A stretch of 64,000 nt of DNA from the NCBI GenBank assembly GCA_043228905.1, contig JBHGNT010000001.1, forward strand, positions 12,710,001-12,774,000, read 5' to 3'. A program made the position numbers and the translations under genes. The notes beneath the pieces were generated by a model that worked only from the letters and a program-made list of their open reading frames with translations, was not told where the DNA came from and did no database searches. The DNA comes from Azolla caroliniana. Lineage: Eukaryota > Polypodiophyta. Shown here piece after piece: positions 61,740-64,000 of this stretch (positions within the stretch are counted from its first letter, which is position 1; each line of letters starts with the position of its first letter).

Positions 61740-64000
61740 GTCCAGCCAAAATAGGAGCCATTTGGTTGGACAGCAGCCCTAGATCTGTACAGCCCATTAG
61801 TGGTTCCATTCCTTCCAAGCAAGTTAGCAATGTGTTCCTAGCCCAAGTCATTGTTAGTACTAAAAGTACTCCCCCAGTACCCGTTCTAGCACTTTTAGAT
61901 TCCGGAGCTAATTCTTGTTTCATGGATCGAAATTTTGCCCAAGCTTCTCAGATATCCTTAAGAAAACTTCCTTGTCCCGCATCTGTAGTGGTCATTGATG
62001 GTCGTCCCATTGCTTCCGGGAATATTGTAGAAGAATCAGAACCCATTCAAGTTGTCCTAGGTAGTTTTGTGTGTATAATATCATTTAATATAATTAGTAG
62101 TCCAGAGCATCCCATTGTCCTAGGATTACCTTGGCTTGAGTTACATAATCCAGCCATAGATTGGAGAACAAGAGAAGTCCGATATCGACCACCCCAAGAA
62201 TCAACTCGCCGAGTTTCGACCATTTCACTCCATCAACTACGCGAAGAAGGACCCAAGGAGGCAATGTTCCTATTTTCCATATCAGTACATCCTTCCAGCA
62301 CTATTAAGAAGGACTCCTCAGTACAACTTCCGGCAAAATATCATCCTTATGCCGATGTATTTGACAAGGTAAAAGCCGGTACCCTTCCTCATCACCGTCC
62401 CTATGACTGTCCCATCGATTTACAACCAGGAACCGAGCCACCATGGGGACCAATTTACAACCTGTCACCCACCGAGTTAGAAGTCCTTCGAGCCTACATA
62501 GAGGAGAACTTGGCAAGCGGGTTCATCCGTCATTCGAAATCTCCGGCCGGTGCACCCATCTTCTTTGTCAAGAAGAAAGATGGCTCACTTCGTCTTGTCG
62601 TTGATTACCGCGGATTAAATAAAGTCACCATCCGGAATAGGTATGCACTTCCTCTTATATCAAGTCTTTTAGAGCGAGTTAATGGTGCCAAGTTTTTTAC
62701 TAAAATCGACCTACGCGGAGCGTATAATCTCGTGCGGATCCGACCGGGAGATGAGTGGAAGACCGCTTTTCGCACGCGGTATGGGCATTTTGAGTATACT
62801 GTTATGCCGTTTGGCCTAACCAATGCACCCGCAGTCTTCCAACACATGGCAAATGATATATTCAGAGACCTCTTGGATATCTGTTTGATCATTTATCTGG
62901 ATGATCTGTTGATTTATTCGAAGACCCAGGAAGAGCACGACTCTCATGTACTATTAGTACTAAAGCGACTCCGCGAGAATGGTCTTTATGCCAAGCTAGA
63001 AAAATGTAGCTTCGACTGCAAGCAAGTGGAATTTCTAGGCTACGTCATCTCCTCAAAGGGCATCGCCATGGATCCAGCTAAGATCCAAACTGTACTAGAG
63101 TGGCAAATTCCACGGTCGGTACGAGATGTACAATGTTTTCTAGGTTTTGCTAACTTCTACCGTAAGTTTATACAGGATTACTCGAAGATTATTTTACCTC
63201 TCACACAACTTACGAAGAAGGGCCAAGCATTTCTTTGGTCCATTGAAGCAGATATGGCTTTTCGGCATCTTAAGAAAGCCTTTACATCAGCACCGATTCT
63301 AGCTCATGTGGATACAAGCAAACCATTCATCATGGAGGCCGACGCATCAGATTTCGCCCTCGGTAGCATCCTTTCTCAACAAGGTGATAAAGAAGAGTTG
63401 CATCCGGTGGCTTTCCATTCGCGCAAATTCGATGTCGCAGAAATCAACTACGAAATACATGACAAGGAGTTATTAGCCATCGTGGATTCATTTGTACAAT
63501 GGCGGCATTTCTTAGAGGGCTCTCCACATCAGGTCATTGTCTTCAGCGATCATAAAAATCTTGCTTATTTTCAGAACGCTCGCGTACTAAATCGACGGCA
63601 AGCTCGGTGGGCGCAATTCCTCACGCGTTTCGACTTCAAAATCACATATCGACCGGGGAAGCAGCAAGGAAAAGCAGATGCACTATCACGACGTTCATAT
63701 CTTGCACCTCGTCCTGGTGAAGCAACATTTGATAATCAAAAGCAAGTAATCTTGGGACCAACACGATTGCACACGACGCGGATTTTTCACACCCCGATGG
63801 ATTCACGGATTACCGATGACATACGTGCAACCTTGAAGACGGATAGTTTTGCTCAAGACATCCTGGCGCACATTGATACTTCTCGGGCATCCTGTTCTCA
63901 GTCTCAACAACCAGGTATTGACTACCGACAATTCGAATATCATGATGGTTTGTTATTCTTTAAAAAGCGCGTATATGTCCCCGATTGCTCCTGTCGCCTT
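61724..64000 (+). CDS. Gypsy-B Pol polyprotein (protease, RT, RNase H, start of integrase), partial at window end
   Basis: This frame, in -1 register to gag, is open from 61724 to 64000 (about 758 codons, no stop). Its first ATG is about 200 bp in, inside the protease, so expression by frameshift from gag is likely. Protease: LLDSGANSCF (about 61885). RT: KDGSLRLVVDYRGLNKVT (about 62580), TKIDLRGAYNLVRI (about 62700), MPFGLTNAPAVFQ (about 62805) and catalytic YLDDLLIYS (about 62890). RNase H: MEADASDFALGSIL (63330), EINYEIHDKELLAIV (about 63440), FSDHKNLAYF (about 63540) and ADALSRR (about 63675). The last residues, FFKKRVYVPDCSCRL, begin the integrase HHCC region. Confidence 0.93.

Larger units (their letters stand above)
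60086..64000 (+). mobile_element. Gypsy-B: intact Ty3/Gypsy element, runs off the window end
   Basis: A candidate 5' LTR (60086-60512) is followed by gag (60582-61739) and an overlapping pol frame that stays open to 64000. Pol contains protease, RT, RNase H and the start of the integrase zinc domain. The absence of stops across about 1,130 codons and the tidy gag/pol overlap suggest a young, possibly active copy. The 3' half and 3' LTR lie outside the window, so the target duplication cannot be tested. Confidence 0.9.

Overview
The window is nuclear DNA of a land plant, most likely a seed-free vascular plant such as a fern. Four things point that way: plant-type gene families, long AT-rich introns with GT-AG borders, two very long intron-free PLS-type PPR genes, and dense nested LTR retrotransposons. 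The lineage call is an inference from gene style. Nothing in the sequence names a species.

Positions 1-7261 are AT-rich and hold no host gene I can support. They contain a 319-bp foldback MITE, a decayed 5'-truncated LINE with a likely 13-bp target duplication, and a 60-bp tandem repeat. Two host genes follow on the + strand. The first (7262-16399) has ten exons and encodes a 555-aa secreted or GPI-anchored pepsin-type aspartic protease. Its introns hold antisense Copia and LINE remnants, a hAT-like MITE and a minisatellite. The second (19976-26941) has seven exons and encodes a 709-aa HIPL-type (hedgehog-interacting-protein-like) glucose/sorbosone-dehydrogenase-fold protein with a signal peptide and a GPI-type tail. 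All splice phases close and both reading frames are complete.

On the - strand, 30290-33004 and 37073-39997 are two paralogous intron-free PPR genes of about 904 and 974 codons. Both lack a DYW domain and an obvious organelle presequence, and the second seems to have lost its E domain through a frameshift. Between them lie a second copy of the hAT-like MITE and fragments of two LINEs and a Gypsy integrase.

From 40.6 kb to the end the window is a nest of mobile elements. A MULE-like transposase remnant (-) is interrupted by a Copia LTR (Copia-2, -). That LTR is interrupted by a complete but dead Copia (Copia-1, +), which has two LTRs, a primer-binding site, a polypurine tract and a 5-bp target duplication. 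Next come an unclassified element body with a coiled-coil frame (-), a rearranged Copia (Copia-3, +) with tail-to-tail LTR pieces, and the 5' half of another Copia (Copia-4, -) of the same family as Copia-2. Copia-4 abuts a Gypsy RT/RNase H fragment (-). Last is a Gypsy element (+) whose gag and pol frames are intact up to the window end and overlap in the -1 frame.

Three signals look most worth following. (1) Premature stops in the Copia elements are almost all explained by single C-to-T or G-to-A changes. (2) The Gypsy element shows a -1 overlap with a slippery-like heptamer. (3) Short inverted repeats in the Copia LTRs (at the 5' tip and beside the TATA box) keep their pairing while the bases change. 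I found no tRNA gene, rRNA gene or CRISPR array.
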